A stretch of 64,000 nucleotides of DNA from Sycobia sp. Sy_11. Its lineage: Eukaryota > Arthropoda > Insecta > Hymenoptera > Epichrysomallidae. Shown here piece after piece: positions 1-10,878 of the stretch; the stretch's first letter is position 1; the number at the start of each line of letters is the position of its first letter. A program made the position numbers and the translations under genes. The notes under the pieces are model-generated. The model was not told the DNA's origin. It ran no database searches and saw only the letters and a list, made by a program, of their open reading frames with translations. The stretch spans positions 1,907,501-1,971,500 of the forward strand of contig JACCIC010000027.1 of assembly GCA_018907035.1 (NCBI GenBank), written 5' to 3'.

Positions 1-614
1 AAAATCCTTGGCCCTGGTCTATATGGTAACGGACTGACCAATCGTATCTGGTCGTGTGAGGTAAAATCTTTTTGTACCCGGACTTTCATACGAGACGGTT
101 CTAGTGGTCCTGTTTTATATGAGGCAACTTCTGACACGTAGCCATCTTCCTTCTCATTGGCCGGTTTTGTGTTTTCTACTCCTTCTTGGTTTTCTTCTAT
201 GTCAACTTCCTTTCCTTCTCTCTCTACTTTCTCTCTGTGTTCTTCAGATGTTGTTGTGGTAGTTTTACGTCGTTCCGGACGCTCGCAGTAGGTGTTATTT
301 CCTGCGGTGTTGGTAGTTTTACGTCGTTCCGGACGCTCGCGCTCATCTTGAGCTAACTCCTCTAAGTACTCTGCATTGGGGTGTGGGACATTGTTGGTAG
401 CGATATGGGGTTGGGTTTGGGTGGGGTTTTCGGGGTCCTCGAGGGTTGGTATACTCGTATCCAATAGCAAGCGGGCGAATGACGCGTCAGCTATCGGTAT
501 ATTTTCCCTCGCCGCTTCCTCTTCGGCGAACTCCTGCATTGTATCGGGAGTGAAGTGAATTAAATTCAGTCGCGATTTCTGCACCTCTTCGAGGGCCTCG
601 CTTACATACCCCAT
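1..614 (-). CDS. Unrecognised ORF downstream of Gypsy integrase (partial)
   Basis: An open frame starts at an ATG on the minus strand (614-612) and stays open to base 1, so at least 204 codons are visible and the C-terminus is outside. It lies 3' of integrase, the place of env or ORF3 in some Gypsy elements. I see no signal peptide or membrane segment. The protein is hydrophilic and charged, with many E, R, K and T, and includes a twice-repeated ERPERRKTT segment. A pol C-terminal extension or the start of a neighbouring gag are alternatives. I do not recognise a domain. Confidence 0.5.
   Translation of the reverse strand, partial: MGYVSEALEEVQKSRLNLIHFTPDTMQEFAEEEAARENIPIADASFARLLLDTSIPTLEDPENPTQTQPHIATNNVPHPNAEYLEELAQDERERPERRKTTNTAGNNTYCERPERRKTTTTTSEEHREKVEREGKEVDIEENQEGVENTKPANEKEDGYVSEVASYKTGPLEPSRMKVRVQKDFTSHDQIRLVSPLPYRPGPRI
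257..340. repeat. In-frame 30-bp direct repeat, two copies 54 bp apart
   Basis: Bases 257-286 and 311-340 are the same 30 nt. The spacing is 54 bp, which is 18 codons, so the duplication keeps the frame of the ORF that overlaps it and repeats the peptide ERPERRKTT. Confidence 0.85.
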
Positions 615-753
615 ATCGACAGTAGTGTCGAGTCAGCGGGGGGAAACGCTGCGTACATGCACCATCGGTGCAGTTATGCCTTTGGGCGTTGGCCCCCACA
701 TTTCTTTTGGGTCGTATGCGAGGGATGTGGGGATTTGTGGATCCCCAGGTCTC

Positions 754-3700
754 TTAGTTTGATCGAACGTGACCGATCGACGCAGTCCTCTGCCCCGTCC
801 GTTGACTCGGTACATGCTGCTGCTCATTGTTGGTACCTGTGGATGAATTACTGTTGTTAGGTTGATGATATCTTTTAAGGTCTGATATATGTGCCTTTGT
901 CGTTTTCCCGTCACTCATATCTTTGATCTCGAATACGACGGGGGATATCTTTTTCGTAATTTTACAGGGAGCTACAAATTTTGGAGCCAATTTCGCTGAG
1001 AATTGGCCTGGGCCTGACGACAGGACATGGTTGCGTCGACATACCATGTCGTCTACCTCAAATGTTTCCGCTCGGCGACCCTTGTTATAGTATTTTTCCT
1101 GTTTTTGACTTGCGGTACTCAGAAGTTTTCTTACCAGATTGTGGATGGCGGGCAATCTTTTCATGCGATTTTGCCATTCCAGTGATGTTAATGTTTGCAC
1201 CTGCAGCATTGAACCTTGAGACTGACGATACGTCGGCATTTCTCGGGGATTCCGGCCAAAATTTAAAAATGCCGGTGACGTTTGGGTGCTAGCGTGCACT
1301 GCTGTGTTTACTGCAAACGCAAACTCTGGGAGGTGGATGTCCCAGTTTTTATGGTCGTTTTGGACAAAAATCGCAATCATGGTTTTGATGACCCTGTTTA
1401 CTCTTTCTACAGGATTGGCCTGTGCGTGGTACGGCGCAATAAATTGGTGTACTATACCTAATTCTGCGAGTTTGGCCTTTAGCCAGTTGTTGGCAAACTC
1501 GGTACCATTATCCGAAATTAGGTATTTCGGGCAACCCCACATGAAGATGATCTGCTCTTCTAGTGCCCGTGTGATCGCTTGGCCATTTACTTTCCGCAAT
1601 GGGCGTATCTCGATGTATTTGGTGAACAGATCTTGGAACAACAAGAGATACTTATGTTGTCCCTTGCTGGTCGGGAACGGGCCCATGATATCTGCGGCTA
1701 CACTGCTCCAGGGACCTTCGATGTTTCGTTGCGACATCAAGCCCCTGGGTCCTCTCTGCGACACTTTGTGTATTTGACACTCAGGGCAGTGATTCACATG
1801 TTTGTATATATCTCTTTTCATACCTGGCCAATAGTACTGCTGGCCGACTATGTGAGTGGTTTTATCCACTCCAAAGTGCTCTGAGGTCAGAGTGTTATGA
1901 CACTCATGGAGAACGCGCTCTCAGTCGTTAGAGGGTACCACGAGCTTCCAGTCATCCTGGTCGTGGCCTAGCGCTTTCGCAATGTCATTTGGCCGATGTT
2001 TATACAAACGTCCATCTTTGATCGACCAATCGGGATATAACTCCGGATGTTTTTGGATCTCGGCACTTTTCTGTCGGTACCAGTCGTCCATTTCAAGGGT
2101 GGTGAGGGTTGCGGTAGAGGACTCTGGGTGTCGAGGGGGCCTTGACAGGGCGTCTGGCACATGATGTAGTGCTCCCTTTCTGTGGACGATTTCCATGTTG
2201 TACGCTTGGAGTGTTTTTGCCCATCTGGCTAAACGTCCTGTTGGGTCCTTCAATGTGTGTAACCACTTAAGGCTACTGTGGTCAGTTATCACCGTAAACT
2301 TCTCGCCGAGTAAATACCCGCGGAATTTTTCTACTGCCCATAGGACGGCTAGGCACTCCTTCTCGGTGACGGTATAGTTTGCCTCGACTGGTGTCAATGT
2401 CTTGCTTGCGTAAGCAATCAGGTGCTCTTCGCCGTGGTGGTCTTGGCTTAGCACTGCGCCTAGAGCGTAATTGCTCGCATCGGTTTGCAAGACATACGGT
2501 TGATTCTGCACGGGGCGCGCTAGCACAAGCGCTTGCATCAACAGGATTCTGAGCTTATCGAAAGCTTTCTGTTGCGCTGCTCCCCAGTGCCACTGGATGT
2601 TTTTCTTCAATAATTTGGTCAGGGGCAGCTTGATTTCCGCTAAGTCCTTTATGAACCTAGCGTACCACCCGACCATGCCTAGAAAGGCCCTCAATTGTCG
2701 CAGGTTGGTAGGCCTTGGGTATTCGCTCACTGGGCGAATTTTGTCGGGGTCAGTGTGCAGACCGTCCGCGTCTACGATGTACCCTAGGTACTTGACCTCC
2801 GGGCAGCAAAACTCGGATTTCTTCTTGTTTATCTGTAGGCCTATCTCGTTCAAGCGGGTGAGTACCGCTTTCACCTCGCACAGGTGCTGCTCGAAGGTCC
2901 TCGTAGCGACGATAATATCGTCCATATAAACGAAGACGTTCGGTTGCCACGCTGGCCCGAAAACAAGGTCCGTACCTCGCTGGAAGGTGGCCGGGGCGTT
3001 CGATAGTCCATAAGGTAGTCTTGTATATTGGAAGAGGCCTTTCTGCAGGACCGCAAAGGCGGTGACCTCTTTAATGCTCTCCTCAAGCGGTATCTGGTGG
3101 TAGGCCTGACGAAGATCTATTTTAGTCAGGTACCGCGCGTCACGTAAATTGTACAGCAGGACATCCATATGCGGAAGAGGGTATACGTCCTTCTTAGTGA
3201 TGGCGTTGACTGCCCGGTAGTCAATGCAGAACCTTATTTTTCCGTCCTTTTTAGGAACGATTACCGGGCAGCTGCTCCACGAGCTTTCTGACGGTTCTAT
3301 GATACCCTCCTCGAGCAATCGATCAATTTCTGCATGAGCCTGCTGGAGGAGTTTGTCCGGTATTCGTCGGAGACGCTGTTTTATGGGACGGTGCCCCTGG
3401 GTGTCAATGTAATGTGGCTGCATGCGTGCCAATTTCAGCGTTCCGGTATTTTCCGGTATAAGGTGTCGTAGCACCCGGTCCATTTCTTTTTTCTCTGCGT
3501 CCTTTAATTGGGCTACCCCGTTGACGGCTGCGATAGCCGTGATAGCTTCAGGTGAGTCACGGTGTTGGGTGACGAAACGCCTGATGATTTTCTTAGGCGT
3601 GTGCCACGTAGGGTCTGCAAAGTTGATGGTCATCTTTAGCGACGAAAGTATGTCCATGCCAAGTATCATGGCGTATTTCAAGGAGGCCGATACCTTGAAG

Positions 3701-4080
3701 CGGGCTTTAAGCAGTTGGTTGTCGATCGTTAGTAACAGATCGACCTCGCCTTCGTCAGGACATACCTTGCCGTCCGGCATCTGCATATAGGAGCGCACCG
3801 GTATAATAGCTGATTTTACCAGCTTGCCGGGACCAGGGCCTACGTAGGATTTCCGAGCACCAGGATCGATCAGCGCTAGGAATATTTTCCCCATCAGCTC
3901 TATGTTGAGGAAGAATCTATATTCTTCCTCGGGTGCCTTGATGTTGGGATGTATGTGAGTTACGTCCCTGGCTTTGGGGCAGTCGTATTCGTCATCTGTG
4001 ATATTTGGAGTCGTGTTGTAGGGATTCTCGAGTTCGATTCCAGCATCCTCATCCCTTACTCGTTTCCCGAGCTCTTCCAT
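754..4080 (-). pseudogene. pol: Gypsy pol: protease, RT, RNase H, integrase with one in-frame stop
   Basis: The frame opens at an ATG at 4080 and runs 719 codons to a TGA at 1921-1923. It then continues in the same frame through integrase to 754. The first part has a protease motif (LIDPGA, residues 71-75), an RT core with VYMDDIIVA (near residue 385) and RNase H with VITDHSSLKWL. The second part has an integrase zinc-finger region, a catalytic core with ADIMGPF, ISDNGTEF and NPVERVNR giving D, D and E, and a GPY/F-like tail near SAKLAPKF. Pol overlaps the zinc-knuckle frame in the -1 frame, as expected for Gypsy. The single stop suggests a fairly recent copy. Confidence 0.9.
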
Positions 4081-4634
4081 GGGCTACAGCGGGGACAATT
4101 CAATGTCGTGACATTGTTCTCGCCACAATTATAACAATAGACTTTCCGTCTATCCGGGCATCTGTCTGCCCAGTGCCCTGGTTTCTTACAAGTCCAACAG
4201 GGCCTGTCGTGCTCCCGCTGCGGTCCACCTCTAGAACGTCGTCCGTTCTATCGTGTCGGGGAACGATATTCCTGGTCTCGCCTGTCAGGCGATCTGTACG
4301 AACGGTACTTATGATCATCTCTGTTAGGCGATCGGTACTGTCGGTCAGGTGTTCTCCTTCTCGGTGATTCTTGGTCTCGATGACGTGGGGGACTTCGAGA
4401 GGGGTATCTGTGTCGGTATGGTGGGGATGGAGAGGGGTTGCTGGGATGTGATGCCGATATAGGTGAGGGGTATCTGAGTGAGGGGGGTGGTCTTCTATGG
4501 TAGAGGACGGTGACCGATACCGTGGCGATGGACTTCTTTGTCGCCTGCTCTCTTCTGTTCGTTTTGCCGTTGTTTCCTATGTTTTTTTTTGCGCGTATCG
4601 TTTCGCGGACACGCCCGAACACTCGCGGTTTCAC
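4075..4634 (-). pseudogene. gag: Gypsy gag C-terminal remnant with zinc knuckle
   Basis: Minus-strand reading gives a region rich in RS, RSP and RRSP repeats (4634-4248). After a frame change it gives a CCHC zinc knuckle CWTCKKPGHWADRC, then a second C-rich stretch beginning CYNCGENN that lacks the histidine. This frame stops just after the pol ATG. The matrix/capsid half of gag is absent. The related copy at 45.5-46.3 kb keeps more of the N-terminal part. Confidence 0.7.
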
Positions 4635-4734
4635 ACGAGCGCTCTCATCTACAGCCGCCGTTCAGGCGGTTACAATATATATACATCCATATTAAATGCT
4701 TCAATAGAAAAAATTGTACTTTCGAGTTCGAGTG

Positions 4735-5365
4735 GTAGAAAAAGATGTGCAAGTGTCTCGAGACGACGTTTACAGAGAGCATCATGTTCAGACTATAGAA
4801 AATCTCTCGGGACGACTGCTATAGAGAAATTTGTGTTGGAGAGGTAGAATACAATGTCCACGTATCCCAGGCCGACTCTTACTGGGAGTGTGCGTGTTGG
4901 AATAATAGACTACGAATCTCTTCATAGCAGTCGTACTGAAATAACGGGACATTGTTTCCCACCAACTATACACGAAACTCCCCGTAGAAGTTGTCCCGAC
5001 ATAACTAAACATCGTTTCCTACCAACTAAACACGATAGTCCCAGTAGAAGTCGTCCCGAGAAAGCTATCAAGGCTTCCTAACGACTAAACACGATACTCC
5101 CCGTAGAAGTCGTTCGGAAAGACCTAGATATCGTATTTTAACGTCCATACACGAATCTTCCCATAGAAGTTGATTTCCTCATACTTCGACGTCGTTTTCT
5201 ATCAACTAGATACAATATTCCCCGTAGAAATCGCCTAGAGGCACCTGGACATTGATTCTATCATCCGAACACACAACTGCCTATAGAAATCGTCTTGAGG
5301 CAACGGAATATCGTAACCAACCGCCCGTACACGACAATACAATATTTCTCAGTAGAAACCGTATT
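4735..5365 (+). repeat. Degenerate ~60-bp minisatellite, about ten units
   Basis: Units of 59-61 bp follow one another. Each has a version of ACACGATACTCCCCGTAGAA, then GTCGTCCCGAGA, then a block ending TTTCCTACCAACTAA. Clear unit starts fall near 4970, 5030, 5089, 5149 and 5210, and more diverged ones lie on both sides. The same unit in reverse orientation occurs at about 18240-18480. ORFs through it are chance. Confidence 0.8.
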
Positions 5366-5767
5366 TAAAATGTGTATATATAATATGTACAATATAATAT
5401 ACATACAATATATATTACATATTTCGCATATTTTCGTTTTTGCAATTAAATACCGTGAATATTTTCGTAGTGATATCAACTGAAATTCAAGCAAAATGGT
5501 ATGGCGAATAGCATATTTTTTAAGCAGACGAAGGATATTTCCTTTTTATGCAGAAGTGACGATATAATATATATTTAGTTTCGAGGTTGTTGGTAAAAAA
5601 ACCCTATTTTGCAATCATTTCTTTTGTTCAAACGAAAAAAAAAAAAAAACAGTCTCTTGTTACAATTCTGAAGTTAATATAATGTATAAAAATAAAAACA
5701 TAATTTGTCATCACAAACTATATTTATTATGATTTGACAGAACATTTACAGAACCATTTTATAAAAG
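5366..5767. other. AT-rich spacer, nothing recognised
   Basis: Low-complexity A/T sequence with an A run near 5634-5649. I see no coding signal. Confidence 0.6.
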
Positions 5768-5817
<50 letters not shown>

Positions 5818-5829
5818 CAGAGAGAGAGA
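5768..5829. repeat. (GA)n microsatellite
   Basis: About 60 bp of nearly pure GA. It produces an artefactual reading frame of alternating R and E. Confidence 0.95.
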
Positions 5830-6134
5830 AAGCATTTTTCACGTGAGAAAAATTTAAAAATATACAAAAATCAAAAGATATCCATCAAGTGTGAGAGTAG
5901 TGTTAGATTAATCTGAAGAACAAAAAAGGTAATACCGACTAACGTCACACCTTCTTTAGGATACGAATCCCAAAGTTGGATATGAACATTCATTTAAGCT
6001 GGCCGGATATTAATACTTTAAGCCGACTACATTGAGTTGATGTTCGTGATTCAAGATGCCGCTTAGTGGCCGCTGGGAAAACTGATCACTAAAACTGTTA
6101 ACTTATTTATTTAACCACTAAAACTGTTATTTAT

Positions 6135-6292
6135 TGTTAAAAGTAAAATGATTTTCAAGAAAAGCATAGCCAATATCCTTCCCAAGATAATATAGAATGT
6201 GCATGTCAAATTTCAGAACAATCGGTTCAGTAGTTTTTTCGGTTATCGCGAACAAACAAAAACACGCTTTGTCTTTATAAATTAGTATGATA
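6135..6292 (+). mobile_element. RTE-like LINE or SINE 3' tail
   Basis: The segment holds CAAATTTCAGAACAATCGG, then TTCAGTAGTTTTTTCGG, then AACAAACAAAAACACG, and ends CTTTATAAATTAGTATGATA. This is the typical shape of RTE-clade LINE or partner SINE 3' ends, which stop in a short tandem repeat, as here. No coding part is left. Confidence 0.55.
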
Positions 6293-6387
6293 TGAAATGA
6301 TGATATGATATGATATGATATGATACGATGATATAATATGATGATATGATATGATATGATGATATGATATGATATGATATGATGGTA

Positions 6388-6423
<36 letters not shown>
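6285..6423. repeat. (TGATA)n followed by (AT)n
   Basis: About 95 bp of TGATA/GATAT-type units pass into about 35 bp of pure AT. The first part probably grew from the tail of the element on its left. The AT tract is the target of the Gypsy insertion on its right. Confidence 0.9.
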
Positions 6424-6426
<3 letters not shown>

Positions 6427-7331
6427 GACGGGGAACGCAAGCACTACGTGCGCTTGCTTTCCCACGTCCCGTTGCTCTGTCTCTAGCCGTAGCCTGTAAA
6501 TATGTATTTGTATATTTCCATGTATAGATGTTTATCTGTTACAGGCCGACGCACAACTACACCGGCGGAGAGGTAAGTGAGAGAGAGAGAGCGGGGAGTG
6601 GGGAGAGACGGCCGCGCGCGCGAAGAATTAGACAGAGAGAAACCCGCGAGCTTTGAACACGCGTCGTGACCGGCCTTCGCTCCACGCACGTTTTTTTTTG
6701 CTGTTACGGTGTCGTGTTTGGTCGTGTACGGGAACACGCCTCGTGCTCCACGTGTTTCCCCTCACCACGTACCTCTTTTTCGGGGAGTGTACCCGATCAG
6801 ACGCGCGTGTTGTGCCACGGTATTGTGGGTATGTGCAGTGCACACTCGCCTAGAACGAGTCCGAGCGAACGGACTGTCGTCCGAGCCCGTCTCCGCGGAA
6901 TAACCGCCCCATCCCGGGGTTTCTGGACGGCGACGTCGCCGCCGCTCCCGGTGAAGAAAGGTGCTGCTGCCGGACGAGGACGCGCTGCGGGATCATCGAG
7001 CTCCGACTCGCTGTAAGTGGCAGCCCCTTTTCTCTCTCTCTCTCTCTCTCTCTCTTCCCTAGCTCCGCGCGCGCCGACACCTCGGCGACCCTCGGTCTGC
7101 GCTCGACGCGCCTTAGCGCGCCCGTCGTGTAAACCCGCGAGACATTAAAGTGCATTTAATTTTACCTTTTGTCTTCTTATTCCGTGCAAATCCTGCATGC
7201 GAGCCTTCGCCCTTCGCGAACCGCCTCTCTCCTTTGCCGAATTCATTCGGGGCTAAGTCCAGCCGGGCACACCTTTTGCAACGGCCGTGCCCGCCGTCCT
7301 CGTGTTCGAGGCGGACACGCGCACCGTTACA
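6424..7331 (+). repeat. 5' LTR of the Gypsy element (908 bp)
   Basis: It starts TGTGACGGGGAACG directly after (AT)n and ends CACCGTTACA directly before a TGGCGCCC primer site. It therefore has TG...CA ends. It is much richer in G+C than its flanks. A TC tract near 7030-7055 and GC-rich blocks create long but meaningless reading frames on both strands. Confidence 0.85.
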
Positions 7332-7349
7332 TGGCGCCCAACGCGATCT
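7332..7349 (+). other. Primer binding site
   Basis: The sequence TGGCGCCCAACGCGATCT lies directly after the LTR end, which is where the tRNA primer pairs. The same TGGCGCCCAA start is seen at 59557. I did not assign the tRNA. Confidence 0.75.
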
Positions 7350-7786
7350 CGGGATCGCACTTGATATAAGAATATATATGCATTTAGGCATATTTAATTA
7401 TATATGCTGTTATATATTTTATTATATGTCATATTATATATATATATATATATTTTATAATATATATGTAATAATATATTGTATTATAGTGCCCCGGCAA
7501 ATATTCGCGGGGCGCGGTGTGCGGAAATAATTTAATAATTTTATTATATCGAAAATTGTAATATTACAGAGTGCGAATGCACAGTACATCGCGAGTGTTT
7601 ACGTTGCGAGTTCGTAGTTGTAAACACTCTCGAAGTCGGCCAAGGCCAACGGCAATTCGTCGAAAGCGGCTGAAAAGCAGCACAAATGAAATATAATGCC
7701 GAGTACGGTAATATAATATTTGTGCAGTTTTTCAAGCAAAACTAATTTTAAGTTAAATACACACATATACATTAATTTATATAATA

Positions 7787-7821
<35 letters not shown>

Positions 7822-8941
7822 TAGATGTAACTTTAAAATTTAGCTTAAATTAAATATGTGAATTCCATCTAAGCTAAATTAAAATTAATCAATAATTAAA
7901 TTTTAAGATAGCGTAATATGAAAATATAACTGATATAAATAGATTTACATTCGCCATTATAATATAATAATCAATTTTCGCCGTTACAGGCATAAGGAAC
8001 AGTTAGTGTAAATTAAATATAATCAAAATTTCTCTTCTTTACACATAGTCGACTATAAATAGCGAAGTCAGCGATCTGTGTATATTCACATACACACACC
8101 ACCGCGACTCTATGCTGTACATACAGTGTACAGGCGACTAACGCAAATTTTTCTTTGCTCTCAATTTAAATTGATCAAAATTGATTGTTCCCTTTATGCT
8201 TTTCGCTTTCTGATCTTCATTCTGATATTGTAATATCTTTAATATTTTTGCAGTATAATTTTTTCCCCCTTCTTTCAAAAATACAAAAACAAAATTTGTT
8301 TTTTAAAGGTGCAAAATAAATCTTTTTTTGAAAAATCGGAAAATATTTCAAAATTTTTTGGAAAATTTTTTTTTTTGAGAACTAAAAATTAAAATTTTTT
8401 TTTTTGAAAACTAAAATTAAAATTTTTTTTTTTTTGAAAACTGAAAAATAAAATTTTTTTTTCTTTTTAAAAACTAAAAAAAAATAAAAATTTTTTTTTG
8501 AAAACTGAAAAATATTTAATAATAAATTTTTTAGAAGTTATAAAAGGACTAAAAATAAACTATATTTTTATTTTTTTGTTTTTTTTTGTGTTTTCTTTTT
8601 TTTTTGTATTTTTGTATTTTTTTTGGAAAATCGAGAATTCGAAAACCAAAATAAGAATTTTGGGAAAACTTTTGGTAAATTTTTTTGAATATTTTTGAAA
8701 ATTGTTGAATTTTTTTTTTCTCTTATATTTTTTGGTTTTTTTGCGTCAGTTGCCCCAAATTTTTGCGTTTTCGCCCTCGCACTCCACTATCTCTTGAGAC
8801 TGCCGGCTTTTAATTATTTGCTTTTAATTATTTAATTAAAAGCTTTGGCTGTAACGTTCTATTTTTTTCACGCTGTATTTTTTTTTTCTTTTTCCGTTTG
8901 TTCGTTTGTCTTCTTCTAATTTTCAACTGAAGAAATAAAAG
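7350..8941 (+). other. Gypsy untranslated leader, with low-complexity T/A stretch
   Basis: About 1.6 kb separates the primer site from gag. It has AT repeats near 7435 and 7790, and from about 8290 to 8720 a series of loosely repeated GAAAACTAAAA and T-run units. A TATAAATAG at 8053-8061 followed about 25 bp later by GATCTGTG could be a promoter, but this is weak. No ORF here is credible. Confidence 0.6.
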
Positions 8942-10878
8942 ATGGCAAATCCGCCAAACGAATTTAACGACTGGCTTTAAAGCCTATGTGAGGAAGAAAC
9001 AAACATAATTACAGCGGAACTAGAATTAAAAAATCAGGGTTCCCCATTTCAAAGGGCTGCTAGGCTATACCACAGTCTAGCAGGAAATTATAGCCCGGGA
9101 GATTTTGTGGAATGCGAGAATGACAATGATATTATAAAAACATGCGCGCGCAGAGATAAAAATCTGTTAAAGATAATCGTCACCTCGATAATGCGCGACG
9201 CAACAAAGACTTATATTTTGGATCGAATGGAAGCGACGTACGCCGAACAAGCGGATGAATCAGCTGACATACAGCAGGCTCGGGAAATTCACCTGAGCAC
9301 AGACCAAAGAAATAGCACAGCAGCTGTCGATCACCAAATACAAAATCTGATTGACTTCAATTTGGCTGAGATGAACAGGCATGAACCGCTCGCATGGAGC
9401 ACTGCCAACGAATCGCCGATTCAGGCAGCCACCACGAGCGTAACTACGCCTCCCGACTCGTGTGTCACGAATGACATCACACGTCAGGCCCAAGTCGCAT
9501 CTCATACGACGAATACAACAGTCGAGCCTCAACCTACTGACCTCGAAAACAATGTAAACCTTCATCAGGGATTACATGCAACACCAAAACTGCACTGTCC
9601 AAGATTTGCAGCAGAGACAAAGTGAATTGCACGCTACGCTAGCTAGCATTCAGCAACAGCTGCAGAAATCGGCGTGACGCGACCGTGTCACTTTCCAAGA
9701 CACGTACGATCTGCAATACTTGAAAAGTGACAAAAACCTCAACAGTAATAGGTTTGTAGGGTCGACCAACGAGCCTACGTTTTCGGCTCCATGCCACCCT
9801 CGGTACCAAGGGTCTGGAAGGGGGGGGGCATCACATGGATCGAGATGTGATGAGCTCGCCCGCGAATATAACGCGATCAACACTGTCAAGCACCTTGGTC
9901 CAGCGCACGGATATTTGTAAGACCGTGCCCCAATGGAAAATTAGATTCAATGGTGCCAAGGGGAAAAGCGTAGAAGAATTTCTGCAAAGGATCGCGGAAT
10001 GTCGCAGGTTGACACCGCTCAGGGACGAGGATATGCTCAATGCCATGACGGAGCTCCTCGACGGTGTCGCCCTGCATTGGTACCGTCTATCTCGGAAGGA
10101 CTGGACCACGTGGCAAGAGTTCTGCCACGCAGCCCGGAGCTGTTACGGCGTCGATCGACGCTTCCAAGCTGAGCTAATCAGCGAAGCGCAGCGGCGTACA
10201 CAGGCGAAGCGCGAGCCAACACGTGACTACGTGTTTTGTTTGTTAACGATTCTCATTCGGTTCGAAGAACCATGATCGGACTACAAACAACTCGCCCTGA
10301 TCTACCGTAATCTAATCCCGGAGATACAGAAGTTAGTTCCGCGGGAGAAGATTACAAGCGTCAATCGGCTAATCGAGCTTGCTCGAGAGGCCGAATGCGT
10401 CCTCGATGCGGAGCGAAATTATAAGCCACCGCCGTCACTCGCGGACTGCATAATGCCCGAAGTGGCCTTCCATGCGGCAGACACGTCTCGATCGCGCCCG
10501 AAACCAAGGATCACGGCCGTGGACGTGAAGCCGCCCAACTTCAAAGCTTTGGTCCGAGAAGTTTTGCAAGAGGCTGGCTTTAGAGCCAGCTCACCTGATT
10601 TAGAGGCGCTAGGCGTCGCAGCCCTTATCCCGAAGAGGAGCGGTCGCGATTCACGCCCGAGGTCGCCGCGTACAGGAAAGATCAGAGCGTCGACCTCACC
10701 TAAGTCGGAGAGGAAGCCCTCCTTCAAAGGAAAGCTGGTGCGCGAGCCCCTCAGTGACAAGAACAAAGGTCGGACAGCAGATCCTGATCCGCGGTTCTTG
10801 TGCTGGGGCTGTAGTTGGTCTGGCCACACCTTGCGCAGCTGTCCCGAGTGTTCGGGAAATGCGAAAAAGGGCGAGTAA
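8942..10878 (+). pseudogene. gag: Gypsy gag, broken
   Basis: The likely start is the ATG at 8942 (MANPPNEF), but the frame meets TAA at codon 13. A frameshift lies near 9565. Another lies at a run of nine G near 9820-9830. A TGA at 10273-10275 follows. Between the breaks, gag-like text is clear: a glutamine-rich coiled-coil piece near 9580-9670, a capsid-type domain around 9920-10260 with WYRLSRKDWTTW, and a CCHC zinc knuckle CWGCSWSGHTLRSC at the end. The intact product would package RNA. Confidence 0.8.

Larger units (their letters stand above)
1..4674 (-). mobile_element. Gypsy-type LTR retrotransposon, 5'-deleted, runs off the left edge
   Basis: On the minus strand the order is an arginine/serine-rich gag tail with a zinc knuckle, protease, reverse transcriptase, RNase H, integrase, then a third ORF that leaves the window. 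At the 5' side only a few dozen bases remain before a terminus that reads TGTAACCGCC on the minus strand (boundary at about 4674), next to an ATATAT stretch. Most of the 5' LTR, the primer site and the gag N-terminus are therefore missing. The 3' LTR would lie outside the window. A related copy is at 43.5-46.3 kb. The family call is firm; the exact 5' boundary is inferred. Confidence 0.85.

Noticed and set aside
981..1777. Plus-strand frames of up to 163 codons
   Set aside because: They are the complementary shadow of the minus-strand Gypsy integrase gene.
4735..5365. CRISPR-like array
   Set aside because: The repeats are degenerate, adjacent without unique spacers, and the DNA is animal. 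It is a minisatellite.
5734..5916. R/E repeat frame
   Set aside because: It is a translation of the (GA)n microsatellite.
6653..7530. Overlapping frames of 64-126 codons on both strands
   Set aside because: They lie within the GC-rich Gypsy LTR and its leader, overlap in several frames and show no domain.
8053..8061. TATAAATAG as a promoter
   Set aside because: It is a single motif in very AT-rich sequence within a Gypsy leader, with no supporting initiator evidence strong enough to call it.
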